Shown: one piece after another, positions 22,301-26,730 of the stretch | Layout of the letters: the number at the start of each line of letters is the position of its first letter | How positions within the stretch are numbered: the stretch's first letter is position 1 | Assembly (NCBI GenBank): GCA_947184155.2 | Contig: CAMXCT020006746.1 | Span: 135,001-199,000, forward strand | Reading direction: 5' to 3' | Length of the DNA stretch: 64,000 nt | Origin: Cladocopium goreaui | Lineage: Eukaryota; Sar; Dinophyceae; Suessiales; Symbiodiniaceae | Notes under the pieces: model-generated | The model's input: the letters and a program-made list of their open reading frames with translations, nothing else | Told to the model about the DNA's origin: nothing | Databases searched by the model: none | Program-made: the position numbers and the translations under genes

Positions 22301-25300
22301 AGTTTGAGGCTGCCATTCTACGTTTGTATCGACGCCTGCTGAAAATCAAACCAGACACGCACATCATGGATCAAGAGATCATTGCATCAACCTCTCTGCC
22401 TACCCCTACAACGCTTTTGAGGAGATCTCGATTGCGGTATCTTTCTGTGCTTCTCCGCTGCGCTGTTCCAGATCTTTGGCATCTACTAGGGGCCGATAGA
22501 CAATGGGTACAGGTCATTGAGGACGACATGAAGTGGATGTGGGAGCAACTGAGACGGGCTTCAGCCTTGAAGGATCCCAGTCAACATCCGGACCAATGGT
22601 TCGATTTGATCAGTCATCATTCTTCCTATTGGAAAAAACTGGTCAACAGAGCCTGTCTTCATGAGACCATGCAGATCCAGAAACAGCACCTTGTAACCAC
22701 CTCTCTTCTGCGCATGTGCAACAGACTACATGAGCATTATGATGATTGGTTGGGAAACGTGCAATGGGAGATGCCAGAACAGAAGCAGGTAGAAGAGCAA
22801 GCATTCTACGGATGTTTGAGCTGTGGACTGAGATGCAAGAACAAAGCAGGCGAAGCAGCTCATATGTTTCGAGTTCATGGGCAACAGTCGATCGTGAGAA
22901 GTCTTTTCGATGGCACGCAGTGTGAAGCATGCCTCAAGGAGTTCCACACCTATGGCAGAATCAAAGCGCATCTCTACTATTCACATGAGTGTAGACACCT
23001 ATTGCTTTCCAGAGGAGGAGGCCATGAAGCACAACCAGGAGTTGGTTCCCTTGCAGACAATGAATTGGTTAGGAACCACGATCGCATGCTTCCACCACTT
23101 CAAGCAGCTGGTCCTCGACTCCCAGATCCTGGACGCCGTGAATTTCAGGACATTGACGACAAGCTCTACATCTTCCTGGTGGACTTCTTTGTGGACCACC
23201 AGGACAAGGAAGTGGAGCAGACGAGCTTGCATGACGCGATCTATGGCCACATTAAGGAGAATGCAATTTCATGGACAAGGGCGCAAAGCACTTTCCATTT
23301 TTTTGTGACCAATATCGATGAGGCAGATGCGAACGTATTTGGTTTTGCATTGAAGCGCGTGCATGACATCTTTGCCGCCTTTAGCAGCCCGGCAACATGG
23401 CATTTTGGAAGTCAGACCTCTGCACACAGAATGACCTCCAAACCTATCCAACATTACCATGAATCGCTGAAGACGTTACAGCAGGAGTTGGGCCAAATGC
23501 CACAGATGCCGGCAATTCCAAAACTGTTTGGACGACATCGGATCATCCTGAATGCCTTCGCAGGCAGAAGGCGTGTGGGAGACGTCCAATACTATTTGGA
23601 AAGGGACAGGCATGCAGATGATGCATACTTCATCACGGTCGTCTCCCTTGACATCGTGATTGACGCCACATGGGGAGATGCATCCAAAGCGTCTACGAGG
23701 CAGCTGTGGATGAACGCGATCCGCGAGCGCTTTGTGCTCGCATTTCTCGCGGGCCCACCATGCGAAACGTGGTCGCGTGTGAGAAGTGTCAATTCGGCAT
23801 CCGAAGAGCAGCAAGCAGAACAACCTCAACAGCATCTTCCTCGCGTGCTACGTGACGAAGACTACCTTTGGGGGTATAACTGCTTAGCAATTCGGGAGAT
23901 CAAGCAAGTCAACATTGGGAACTGCCTCCTATGTTTTTCTCTTGAAGCACTCATGGAGACGGCAATGGCAGGCAGCGTAGGCATGCTTGAGCACCCGGCT
24001 GAACCTACAGACTTGGAAGGATCTGCTTCAATTTGGAAGCTACCGATAGTCCAGGTGCTGCAGATGCTCCCAGGAGTGCAGAGACTGACATTTGCACAAG
24101 GCCTCATGGGATCCAGATCACCCAAACCTACGGAACTCATGTGCGTGAACCTGCCGGCCATGATGTCCTTCCTGCACAAGTACAGAGTTCGTAGGGAACT
24201 TCCCCGGCATAGGGCCGTTGGGAAAGATGAAACAGGAGCTTGGCGCACAACGACTCTAAAAGAGTATGCGCCGGCTTTCTGCCGGGCCATTTCTTCGGCA
24301 ATTCGTGCCGCTTTTGCCAGCTGTGAGGCTGCGGACGATTTGCCTTCACCCCCCGAAGCATTTGTCCAATTGTGCCGATCCATGCAAGCGTCATCTTTCG
24401 GACACACCATTGGCAAGGATTATGCCGGGGGTTAATTTTTCATTTCACAGCTTTTCGAATTCACCGAACCTAGCAGAGCCGCTGCAGATGCAACAATGAG
24501 CGACAGCAAAAAAAATCATGTACACACACACACACACATATATAATTATATATACACACCCGATGTATGACCTCCCATGGACAGGCTCCTATGGCCCGCA
24601 GGGAGTCGTTCCGCCGCCGGGGGACCAGCGAAATGACTGGTGGAGTTCTGCTCATTGTGGAAGCCATGGCCCATTGAGTTCCATATAGTGAATATAGTTC
24701 GATGATAAACATGATGATTGGAAAAAAATATGGAAATCATCCCGTGATTTTCGATAGCTACGTTAAATCACCAGCGTTTTTTTTTGTTTTTCAAGCAAAA
24801 CGTTGGGGTTCGGAGCGCTCAAGAATTCTGGGAAAATGAGGAGTGAACATACTTTTTGATCAACACATGTGACTCAGACTGATCTAGCCATTGCACGGCT
24901 GGAATCTCCAAACTTACCAAATTTGGGAGTGTGGGACTACCATCTGGTTATTTAACATAGCTATGGAAAATCCACTATAAATGGAGGTTTTAATGGGAAA
25001 ATCATCTGTAAATGGGCAATTTTCCATAGCTATGTTAAATAACCGGAGTGTAGCTTGAAGTTTATTGTGAACGTATTGCTTGCCTTGGCACCACTCATCA
25101 TGGCAGCTTCAGCTCAGCACCTTGATGTATCGCACACATTCAGCACACTAGCTACGCCGCAGTGTTATTGATTGATTGATGATGGCACTAATATTATATA
25201 GTGATGGCACGCAAGCTCACAATTCTTCTCCCTTTCCACCTGATGCTTTCCGTTTCCTATTCCAGAATTCCAGAGTTCCAGAAGCCTCCAGTAAACTAAA

Positions 25301-26116
25301 GCATGTTTCATGTTGAAAAAAACATATGATTCAGGTCTAAAATCTGCGAATTCATCCTGCAGGTGTTGCTGAACTTGTTGGACGGCCGTTCGGTCGCCAT
25401 GATCAGTGCGTCTGAAGGGTCTAAGGTGCGCCATGGTGCGCCGAGAGGTGAAGGGCGGGGGACACCAACCTCTATTGTGCTAAGAATGAGCCAGGAAATG
25501 AGGAGTAAATCTGAAGATGTACTTTCCACAATTCAAATTTCCCAATGTGGCCCTTTTTGATGTGGCAATATTGGGTTCAGCGCTGGACAAACCCACATCC
25601 CTTACTCATTGATATTCCTAGGTTCAATCCAAACGTTTGATGGCTAAAGATGGCTAAAGTTAAACCTGATTTTGAATGATTGAACCTAGGAATATCAATG
25701 AATATCAATGAATATCAATGAATATCAATGAATATCAATGAATATCAATGAATAGGAATATCAATATGATTGTGCCCCAGTAGGGTTGAAAGCACCAGTC
25801 TAATGGCTGAGTGATTTGTGATTAGGGATCCAGGGCCGGTTCCAGGTGTCAAGCTCTTCGTTCTCCTGGCATGGGCGCTATGCAGTGCTGGGCCGGGTAG
25901 CTTGGGATGACCCTGAAACCCATGAGATTTTTGGAGATGTGTCATGATTTTCCGGTTTGTGGGCTAAAGATCATTAAAGATCTATTGTTGCCAGAAACAT
26001 CCAGAAAATAGATTCATTGTGCTGACAGGTTCTTGACCCTTAGCCTCTTGACACCTCTGGTTGTCGAACTTTCGAGGTGGGGAGAACAAACGCATTCACG
26101 TCTTTGAGGCGGATGG
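5983..26116 (+). CDS. WD40-repeat protein gene, WDR90/POC16-like, at least 18 exons
   Basis: Exons at 5983-6051, 6489-6595, 6809-6885, 7356-7445, 8497-8624, 8858-8923, 9285-9374, 9619-9653, 9885-9923, 10343-10415, 10818-10891, 11391-11496, 11738-11795, 12768-12784 and 12962-13015 join in phase for 361 codons with no stop. After a LINE insertion they resume at 25363-25425, 25846-25891 and 26077-26116. The product is a series of WD40 blades. WDR90/POC16 is a known centriole and cilium protein; the likeness rests on VSCGMENIRFWRVKD, on VWPVDFHSF followed by a conserved HE, and on SNADGSLGVLDV, which match the corresponding WDR90 blades as I remember them. The N-terminal part is not visible, and at least one exon between 13016 and 25362 is probably missing from my chain. 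Confidence 0.6.
6489..6595 (+). CDS. WD40 gene exon 2
   Basis: Begins after TTGTTCCAG with G and reads DSRERPNLLVFDMSRAK, ending in VTCVR. It has 107 bases in phase 0 to 2, and the donor GT is at 6596. Confidence 0.65.
6809..6885 (+). CDS. WD40 gene exon 3
   Basis: Follows TTTGCACAG and starts with G. Reads FSPFEELNLVSCGMENIRFW and RVKD, a complete WD40 blade end (77 bases). GT donor after phase 1. Confidence 0.7.
7356..7445 (+). CDS. WD40 gene exon 4
   Basis: Reads PFLPEVPLGVLGR and THFTCLGFE, fitting between exon 3 and exon 5 in phase (2 + 29 codons + 1). GC donor at 7446. The acceptor is one of two in the chain not followed by G. Confidence 0.6.
8497..8624 (+). CDS. WD40 gene exon 5
   Basis: Reads HSFFLGETASKLRVFVST then DGRLLQVGYQSRKVLSVHQL. 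Its 128 bases are 2 + 42 codons; AG followed by G at the start, GC donor at 8625. Confidence 0.7.
8858..8923 (+). CDS. WD40 gene exon 6
   Basis: Exactly 22 codons reading AITWICANDVFVVTAGCDHF then VR. GC donor at 8924. The WD blade is completed by the VW that opens exon 7. Confidence 0.7.
9285..9374 (+). CDS. WD40 gene exon 7
   Basis: Exactly 30 codons, opening VWPVDFHSFYLHSKHE and closing DITADGRK, a pattern shared with WDR90 as I recall it. Donor GC at 9375. An alternative acceptor CAG at 9270-9272 has a better pyrimidine tract but does not keep the phase. Confidence 0.7.
9619..9653 (+). CDS. WD40 gene exon 8 (short)
   Basis: A 35-base exon reading VLCSNADGSLG and completing a valine with exon 9. 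AG followed by G; GT donor. Confidence 0.6.
9885..9923 (+). CDS. WD40 gene exon 9 (short)
   Basis: A 39-base exon reading LDVRSHQYKDIS, which completes the GVLDV pattern started in exon 8. GC donor at 9924. Confidence 0.5.
10343..10415 (+). CDS. WD40 gene exon 10
   Basis: Reads TVTTEAVSESFQEVATAASD then GSIK, a typical WD40 penultimate strand; the VW comes from exon 11. GC donor at 10416. The acceptor is not followed by G, so the 5' boundary is less sure. Confidence 0.6.
10818..10891 (+). CDS. WD40 gene exon 11
   Basis: Starts GTC TGG after GCGCAG and reads VWKLPHWEEVHEFLVDDQPQ, finishing the blade of exon 10. Ends in phase 2 at a GA donor (GATGCATT). Confidence 0.7.
11391..11496 (+). CDS. 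WD40 gene exon 12
   Basis: Reads VEATPMQTLVFHPQSHWLAV then SFLSGAVRIFDVETQ, a full WD40 blade. AG followed by G; canonical GTGAGT donor. Confidence 0.75.
11738..11795 (+). CDS. WD40 gene exon 13
   Basis: Reads AQFRELQLGRSPVLALRFI after GTTCCAG. GT donor in phase 1. Confidence 0.65.
12768..12784 (+). CDS. WD40 gene exon 14 (possible 17-base micro-exon)
   Basis: Adds GADELQ between exons 13 and 15, keeps the phase and has AG followed by G plus a GC donor. Because it is so short the call rests on phase and splice pattern alone. Confidence 0.3.
12962..13015 (+). CDS. WD40 gene exon 15
   Basis: Exactly 18 codons reading GEQLVICDASGTLAIFDQ, a WD40 blade end. AG followed by G; GC donor at 13016. 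It is the last clear exon before the LINE. Confidence 0.65.
13016..13514 (+). other. Intron sequence left of the LINE, with one unresolved coding-like island
   Basis: At 13170-13310 the plus strand reads without stop as VPDKPPVVGLQLASQ followed by WKLQWQTLPE and TTEARLLGEAGA, which could be an exon. Its splice sites do not fit the phase-0 end of exon 15 in any way I could find. From 13440 the sequence is an AT-rich microsatellite that ends at the LINE insertion point. Confidence 0.3.
13515..13525 (+). repeat. Target-site duplication, left copy, of the full-length LINE
   Basis: TCATGTACACA, identical to 24516-24526. It sits at the edge of an AT microsatellite. Confidence 0.85.
13526..13879 (+). 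promoter_or_regulatory. 5' leader of the LINE
   Basis: About 350 bases, more GC-rich than the flanking intron, between the duplication and ORF1. An ATG at 13843 is in the ORF2 frame, not the ORF1 frame. An internal promoter is expected in this position for LINEs, but no motif is recognisable. Confidence 0.35.
13880..15085 (+). CDS. LINE ORF1 protein, RanBP2-type zinc finger and coiled coil
   Basis: About 400 residues, expected to bind element RNA. The N terminus is strongly basic (RRRRQRRQR). A zinc finger WRCHWCKRLNKYFATKCGSC lies at about residues 72-91, matching the W-x-C-x2-C ... C-x2-C pattern of RanBP2-type fingers, followed by a proline- and lysine-rich linker. Residues about 225-330 are rich in K, E, A and Q with heptad-like spacing, suggesting a coiled coil. 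There is no ATG near the beginning of this frame: a TGA at 13871 closes it upstream and the first ATG follows the basic region, so either a non-AUG start is used or the frame is entered by frameshift from the ATG at 13843. It ends at TAG 15083-15085 inside the open ORF2 frame. Confidence 0.7.
   Translation: MTSKITPTRRRRQRRQRAIAKLRWYFHRRGWTRLSYLQIASIHQQLSVHHSKDKQFLRRLKAAMMEAATTPWRCHWCKRLNKYFATKCGSCYLSWEKCIDIHYVHGQKQQAAASPRASSRKKWSQPSDWTQWGSSTTTQAKQVASPRKRPKTPKKAKEQKGNYGTPALDPPWQSSALAPMPSQTTQASTGSMQATILQELVTAIEQSDQPVPEEIQAVVDKAKKPPEQPVTAKSVRQAFDKLEKKRKTLNHAMEARRKLHASWASYIEESISRWKQYAEDFTNKDQDLEKKVSEAREAVQDARSKYDAAKEANDKQDVAALEDVEEISDAMEEEQVDKIVSAEDIKAGIQSALDGLGNFRVTPLETHPEATALKKQKTGDGEDDPRGLGSSALKPFHQPGK
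15244..24435 (+). CDS. LINE ORF2 polyprotein: RNase H, endonuclease, RT, zinc fingers, methyltransferase-like domain
   Basis: Counted from the first ATG after the ORF1 stop it has 3063 residues, far above the usual 900-1300 for LINE ORF2. Two diverged copies of an uncharacterised domain lie near 453-507 and 702-760. RNase H (about 1132-1300) has IYTDGS, AERAAL, ICTDS and NEFVDHAAK, giving all four catalytic acids. The endonuclease (about 1374-1640) has ATANVQS, IQEAR, LLDANA, IDHIAIP and EDHRAV. RT (about 1800-2400) has FLDLTEAFYRI, GTRPGDSFADV and the catalytic TWMDDL (aspartates 2191-2192). Two C2H2-type fingers follow at about 2521-2583. The C-terminal domain (about 2765-3010) has LNAFAGRRRVGD, GPPCETWS with cysteine 2840, and LEHPAEP. 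The frame is open upstream to 13843, so the true start is unresolved. Confidence 0.85.
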   Translation: MMNGLTFAGKPAVHTCDTKQVKPCISNRSVSFCDTVELYVGPEHDRHLQMWRQRVDIPISQSRLFRPLGHLLGDEVSFMAMGNRFPQHGLHDEPTPIVEDRQIARELDESDQEMEVEVELEQPDAESSDDEPSHEQDWFATLIFAIDFQPPTPLRVDWNDYETMHSGAAEILGVTRHQLLTLHHVGTPPQDFHDAGVEALIGHRHDDLEPGSTYRLVLIDVEFHSATPEEQPEVVRRAARVPRQIGRLTLLNRLGLNAYCRATSQSCTLWRNGEMASRYSALPLDINHGDYLRVVVPAGDHVASHIGTRCVASACQQGITLSEICDRHALFVLGWYDTIIGQPLVPLRLDGDGSSLLQQLTATPPLPVSPWFLLKRSFCKINTTVPTDHYETDFSETTRSMADSAPPTLPGGMAPRPGIDEQPEHIQNLLGQLEQDGAIEVEEEGQVLYVNAWFLNYPEHERCLEYRAVRIAGDFEHWNQQFTRAWRDRIEPGIPVHFHLVHPQPPTSRMQPMVLPHVILMQRAPEEGRAAVITLLDSRGGNDGFQHCAAFLPLITSKVHVIVAANRISDCIPQTSELQCMTWHGDVQLQGEHGIIIHHGASFLLILQDVTHMRVDAWDEEPDEADLMQGRTTLRSTESDETSDDIAGQAQQSTMNPYALEFRPSSACLRLQTEFIQDLHGQWQTKAATRGEETKSCFVTTWMVDHGRQQLHCDHPRTAKLHDQPQYWTETFKHLWRDMIHEGEPIEFFLVQPTPPDGEHDNAGHVIIIQNPHDVLITNLITVYKHEQGLQGPAMQIASTTHEHLKAEHIIDGIGHTELCYNADAIYQCEVWYAEHQLPRGTTWPGRSGTSIVVHLLPAAPRGPVLLQLSACILTHGRERQTHGQVAHTHGPRHMSDMTQSSPLQEERHATEIINKDPTLQLPQYIELTAMPSADAVKAELLLWGHDLLVWDCHPHNKFFVCTRETEEPSPLQHHLFCHIDAHDEEGCFVHSDHQRLSEERLMEALCSLGYARAVILQQEELCRNWRKITFSHQEPILEQEPQSVKARSPWPARQPVLATHGNALIDLHQVPDLEAPCVLRTDFNVEDMKLLFSSGDACLCHDFGIPDLPDYIQSKLQMPQGSAPELQEYDRLLIYTDGSSKPTGRRMAPLRADELGLQDTWAFLVLGEKYDERGDSSTVVPIGWTAQPVSYQPEGKAFTGTQRIGSDQAERAALTFAGLWRMSQNVSVPTVICTDSVTTGGQAFGTLGVADPDPSYMLMRGIIQALQHALTHEGIQLHHTRSHAGDPYNEFVDHAAKQEARQSFNHKRQQLDLQVWHSRLCQLWMIFGQNQGLPPWKNGGFEMPAPRLPPAHIDAESHGGELHHSTHDVSCAFSLATANVQSLYKGPEGHGGKLHFLQAQMRFYKLNCLAIQEARSEAGVRVANNFLCFASGHCKGHLGVEIWFDLDQPIGWQRRKHKYIEHKLTRNTFCVVHGDPRRMLLRCDHPLLDCWFFIAHAPHSGKTQTERTQWWEETRRILQEHCDEAPMLWLLDANAAPGEADGKAVHRPGFATSSNTPLFRAALHERDLCLPATTMCHTGDNNTWTAPDGTKMHCIDHIAIPHQWLSRCTHSQVLADFDLAQRHEDHRAVTLQLQWDARIQQYKHKKQKKVGLNIDFKDPIIKEGLIKYQPESWDVDVEQQAGQLVQHLQQSMGSLRTQQVASAKKAYVTPEVWQLRLQKLQCRQITKEIRRRLAAETLYQVFKAWTNRASTTDFAQFFNYGTSLRCSQVKMYLGFCRYRKLMRAKLQISKSALLQKRLSQLHENSAAADILKELKPFIGPTNPRKQKKATLPLIHNAEDQPCTLPTEALAVWVDFFRDMEGGQRVTEAQLRQQWIGCLQSFRQADFQLTMEEVPTLTEMELAYRRVACKKATGPDGVPGEICRFHPELLAPATYTQMLKLILHGQEPLLFKGGLLVPAYKGKGPTHRVNSFRSLLISSHLGKVIHRCIRQHKAEAYEKYLQGQQLGGRRKVPVQMALHQARAFLRRAREQHLSAGLLFLDLTEAFYRILRELSMGGTPTDELPSYVFRKLRLPADSMHQLHAVLDNGTALEHAGLSATARNCFRAIHSNTYFWQAEQKDVVETSLGTRPGDSFADVIFGFTWSMVLKRLQDFLIDHELIAQITTMQRPPFFAPEITDHVNKPFLGPTWMDDLCLCVQHHTAQGLESTIGPAISYLLDLCEQHLMSPNLSRGKTELLLSFHGPGSRKMKVKHYGPQTAGTFTVICERQTQKISLVKEYRHLGGVLHHTGDQAREVAQRLAIGHGAFNQHRRLLYHNDHIEVQKRHEIFNTLILTKVLYGADSWIAGDIRTMRKFEAAILRLYRRLLKIKPDTHIMDQEIIASTSLPTPTTLLRRSRLRYLSVLLRCAVPDLWHLLGADRQWVQVIEDDMKWMWEQLRRASALKDPSQHPDQWFDLISHHSSYWKKLVNRACLHETMQIQKQHLVTTSLLRMCNRLHEHYDDWLGNVQWEMPEQKQVEEQAFYGCLSCGLRCKNKAGEAAHMFRVHGQQSIVRSLFDGTQCEACLKEFHTYGRIKAHLYYSHECRHLLLSRGGGHEAQPGVGSLADNELVRNHDRMLPPLQAAGPRLPDPGRREFQDIDDKLYIFLVDFFVDHQDKEVEQTSLHDAIYGHIKENAISWTRAQSTFHFFVTNIDEADANVFGFALKRVHDIFAAFSSPATWHFGSQTSAHRMTSKPIQHYHESLKTLQQELGQMPQMPAIPKLFGRHRIILNAFAGRRRVGDVQYYLERDRHADDAYFITVVSLDIVIDATWGDASKASTRQLWMNAIRERFVLAFLAGPPCETWSRVRSVNSASEEQQAEQPQQHLPRVLRDEDYLWGYNCLAIREIKQVNIGNCLLCFSLEALMETAMAGSVGMLEHPAEPTDLEGSASIWKLPIVQVLQMLPGVQRLTFAQGLMGSRSPKPTELMCVNLPAMMSFLHKYRVRRELPRHRAVGKDETGAWRTTTLKEYAPAFCRAISSAIRAAFASCEAADDLPSPPEAFVQLCRSMQASSFGHTIGKDYAGG
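16600..16764 (+). other. Uncharacterised ORF2 domain, copy A
   Basis: Reads WFLNYPEHERC, then HWNQQFTRAWRDRIEPG and FHLVHPQPP. It aligns by eye with copy B (17347-17520): aromatic W near the start, a cysteine or histidine, W or F in the middle, then the shared WRD-I-x-x-G and a V-x-P-x-PP ending. I do not recognise the family, though I have the impression that similar text occurs in other dinoflagellate LINE-like proteins. Confidence 0.55.
17347..17520 (+). other. Uncharacterised ORF2 domain, copy B
   Basis: Reads TWMVDHGRQQLHCDHP, then YWTETFKHLWRDMIHEGEP and FFLVQPTPPDG. It shares with copy A the order of aromatic residues, the WRDxI core and the proline-rich end. Function unknown. Confidence 0.55.
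23536..24280 (+). other. C-terminal methyltransferase-like domain of LINE ORF2
   Basis: Rossmann-type pattern: ILNAFAGRRRVGDVQYYL (motif I-like), then VVSLDIVID about 35 residues later, FLAGPPCETWSRVR at about 23743-23784 (motif IV-like, cysteine codon at 23761), GMLEHPAEP at about 23980-24006 (motif VI-like, where C5 methyltransferases have EN), and GSRSPKPTELM near 24109-24141. The spacing and the PPC core resemble cytosine-C5 methyltransferases, but motif VI reads EHP and no clear target-recognition region is visible. An atypical methyltransferase or a dead relative are both possible. Confidence 0.5.
24508..24515 (+). other. A8 tail of the LINE
   Basis: Eight A residues directly abut the right target-site duplication, as expected of target-primed reverse transcription. 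Confidence 0.7.
24516..24526 (+). repeat. Target-site duplication, right copy, of the full-length LINE
   Basis: TCATGTACACA, identical to 13515-13525, followed by the CA/TA microsatellite into which the element inserted. Confidence 0.85.
24527..25362. other. Intron right of the LINE
   Basis: Holds the rest of the CA/TA microsatellite, a coding-like island at about 24565-24665 whose frame I could not fix, one half of a palindromic element at 24738-24778 and a complete one at 24941-25050. Confidence 0.4.
24941..25050. repeat. Palindromic MITE-like element, copy 1
   Basis: Left arm GGTTATTTAACATAGCTATG followed by GAAAATCC; the right arm is its complement, ATTTTCCATAGCTATG then TTAAATAACC. The arms are about 30 bases and nearly perfect. 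Confidence 0.7.
25363..25425 (+). CDS. WD40 gene exon after the LINE
   Basis: Exactly 21 codons reading VLLNLLDGRSVAMISASEGS then K. Follows CCTGCAG with G; GT donor at 25426. It joins in phase to the next exon. Confidence 0.65.
25608..25760. repeat. 22-bp perfect inverted repeat running into a decamer array
   Basis: The arm at 25608-25629 (ATTGATATTCCTAGGTTCAA plus TC) is the exact complement of 25678-25699. The right arm continues into six copies of AATATCAATG (25691-25750) and partial copies. The array looks seeded by the arm itself. Confidence 0.75.
25846..25891 (+). CDS. WD40 gene exon
   Basis: Reads VSSSSFSWHGRYAVL, a WD40 strand pair, then one base completing a glycine with the next exon. 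AG followed by G; GC donor at 25892. Confidence 0.65.
26077..26116 (+). CDS. WD40 gene exon, 3' boundary uncertain
   Basis: Reads GENKRIHVFEADG after TTCGAG. It completes RYAVLGGENKRIHVFEA, a good WD40 blade. A GA donor could lie at 26112 or 26117. Confidence 0.6.
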
Positions 26117-26620
26117 GACATGATTGGAATTGAAGATGGAAGATTTGCCAATTTGCAGATACAGGATTGCTGCAAATTCGCCCTTCCCCGGAATTCAGTT
26201 TAGCTTGACGTTGAAGCCAGCGTAATTATATAGTATGAACGTGACCCAAGATACAGCGAGAAATGGCAGTTCAACTTCAGAGCCAGTGAGAAAGTAAACC
26301 AAAAAGGAGGCGTCAGAATCAAAACCATGACTGGTGGATGCAAGTAGCAACCAGCACCCTGAAAAAAAGCTGATTACCCCAGAAGCCATCACTGCGGGCG
26401 ATGTAAAACACCTATGATATCAATGATCAGTTATTTATCGACATAATCCATGTGGGTTTTAATCATAATTATCATAAAACATCATAAAACCATGATTTGA
26501 TACAAAAAAATAGAGATTTTATATTGATCATTGGATTCTTGGTTTAATGATTTATCCATATTTATCCCATTCATCGGTTGCATCACCACTGGATTTCCGG
26601 TGGATTTGGCGACCTGCCAG

Positions 26621-26730
26621 GCGGAGGGCGGAAGTCATGTCTTCAGCTGCGCATGGTCCAGTAGCCCAGCGTGTCGGGGGAACCCAGCGCCGAGGCTTCA
26701 GCCGAGTGAAGCGCCGGGCCATGGTTTTTA
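26621..26730 (+). CDS. Possible next exon of the WD40 gene
   Basis: After CTGCCAG the phase-0 reading gives AEGGSHVFSCAWSSSP and continues without stop. Content is GC-rich compared with its surroundings. The 3' boundary is not resolved and the reading past CAWSS is doubtful. Confidence 0.35.

Larger units (their letters stand above)
13526..24515 (+). mobile_element. Full-length non-LTR retrotransposon (APE-type LINE), 10.99 kb
   Basis: The element is bounded by an 11-bp direct duplication and ends in eight A residues (24508-24515). It has a 5' leader of about 350 bases, ORF1 with a RanBP2-type zinc finger and coiled coil, and one very long ORF2 with RNase H, apurinic endonuclease, RT, two C2H2 fingers and a methyltransferase-like C terminus. 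The two main frames have no internal stops, so this copy may be recent or still competent. It lies in an intron of the WD40 gene in the sense direction. Its insertion point was an AT/AC-rich microsatellite. Confidence 0.85.
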
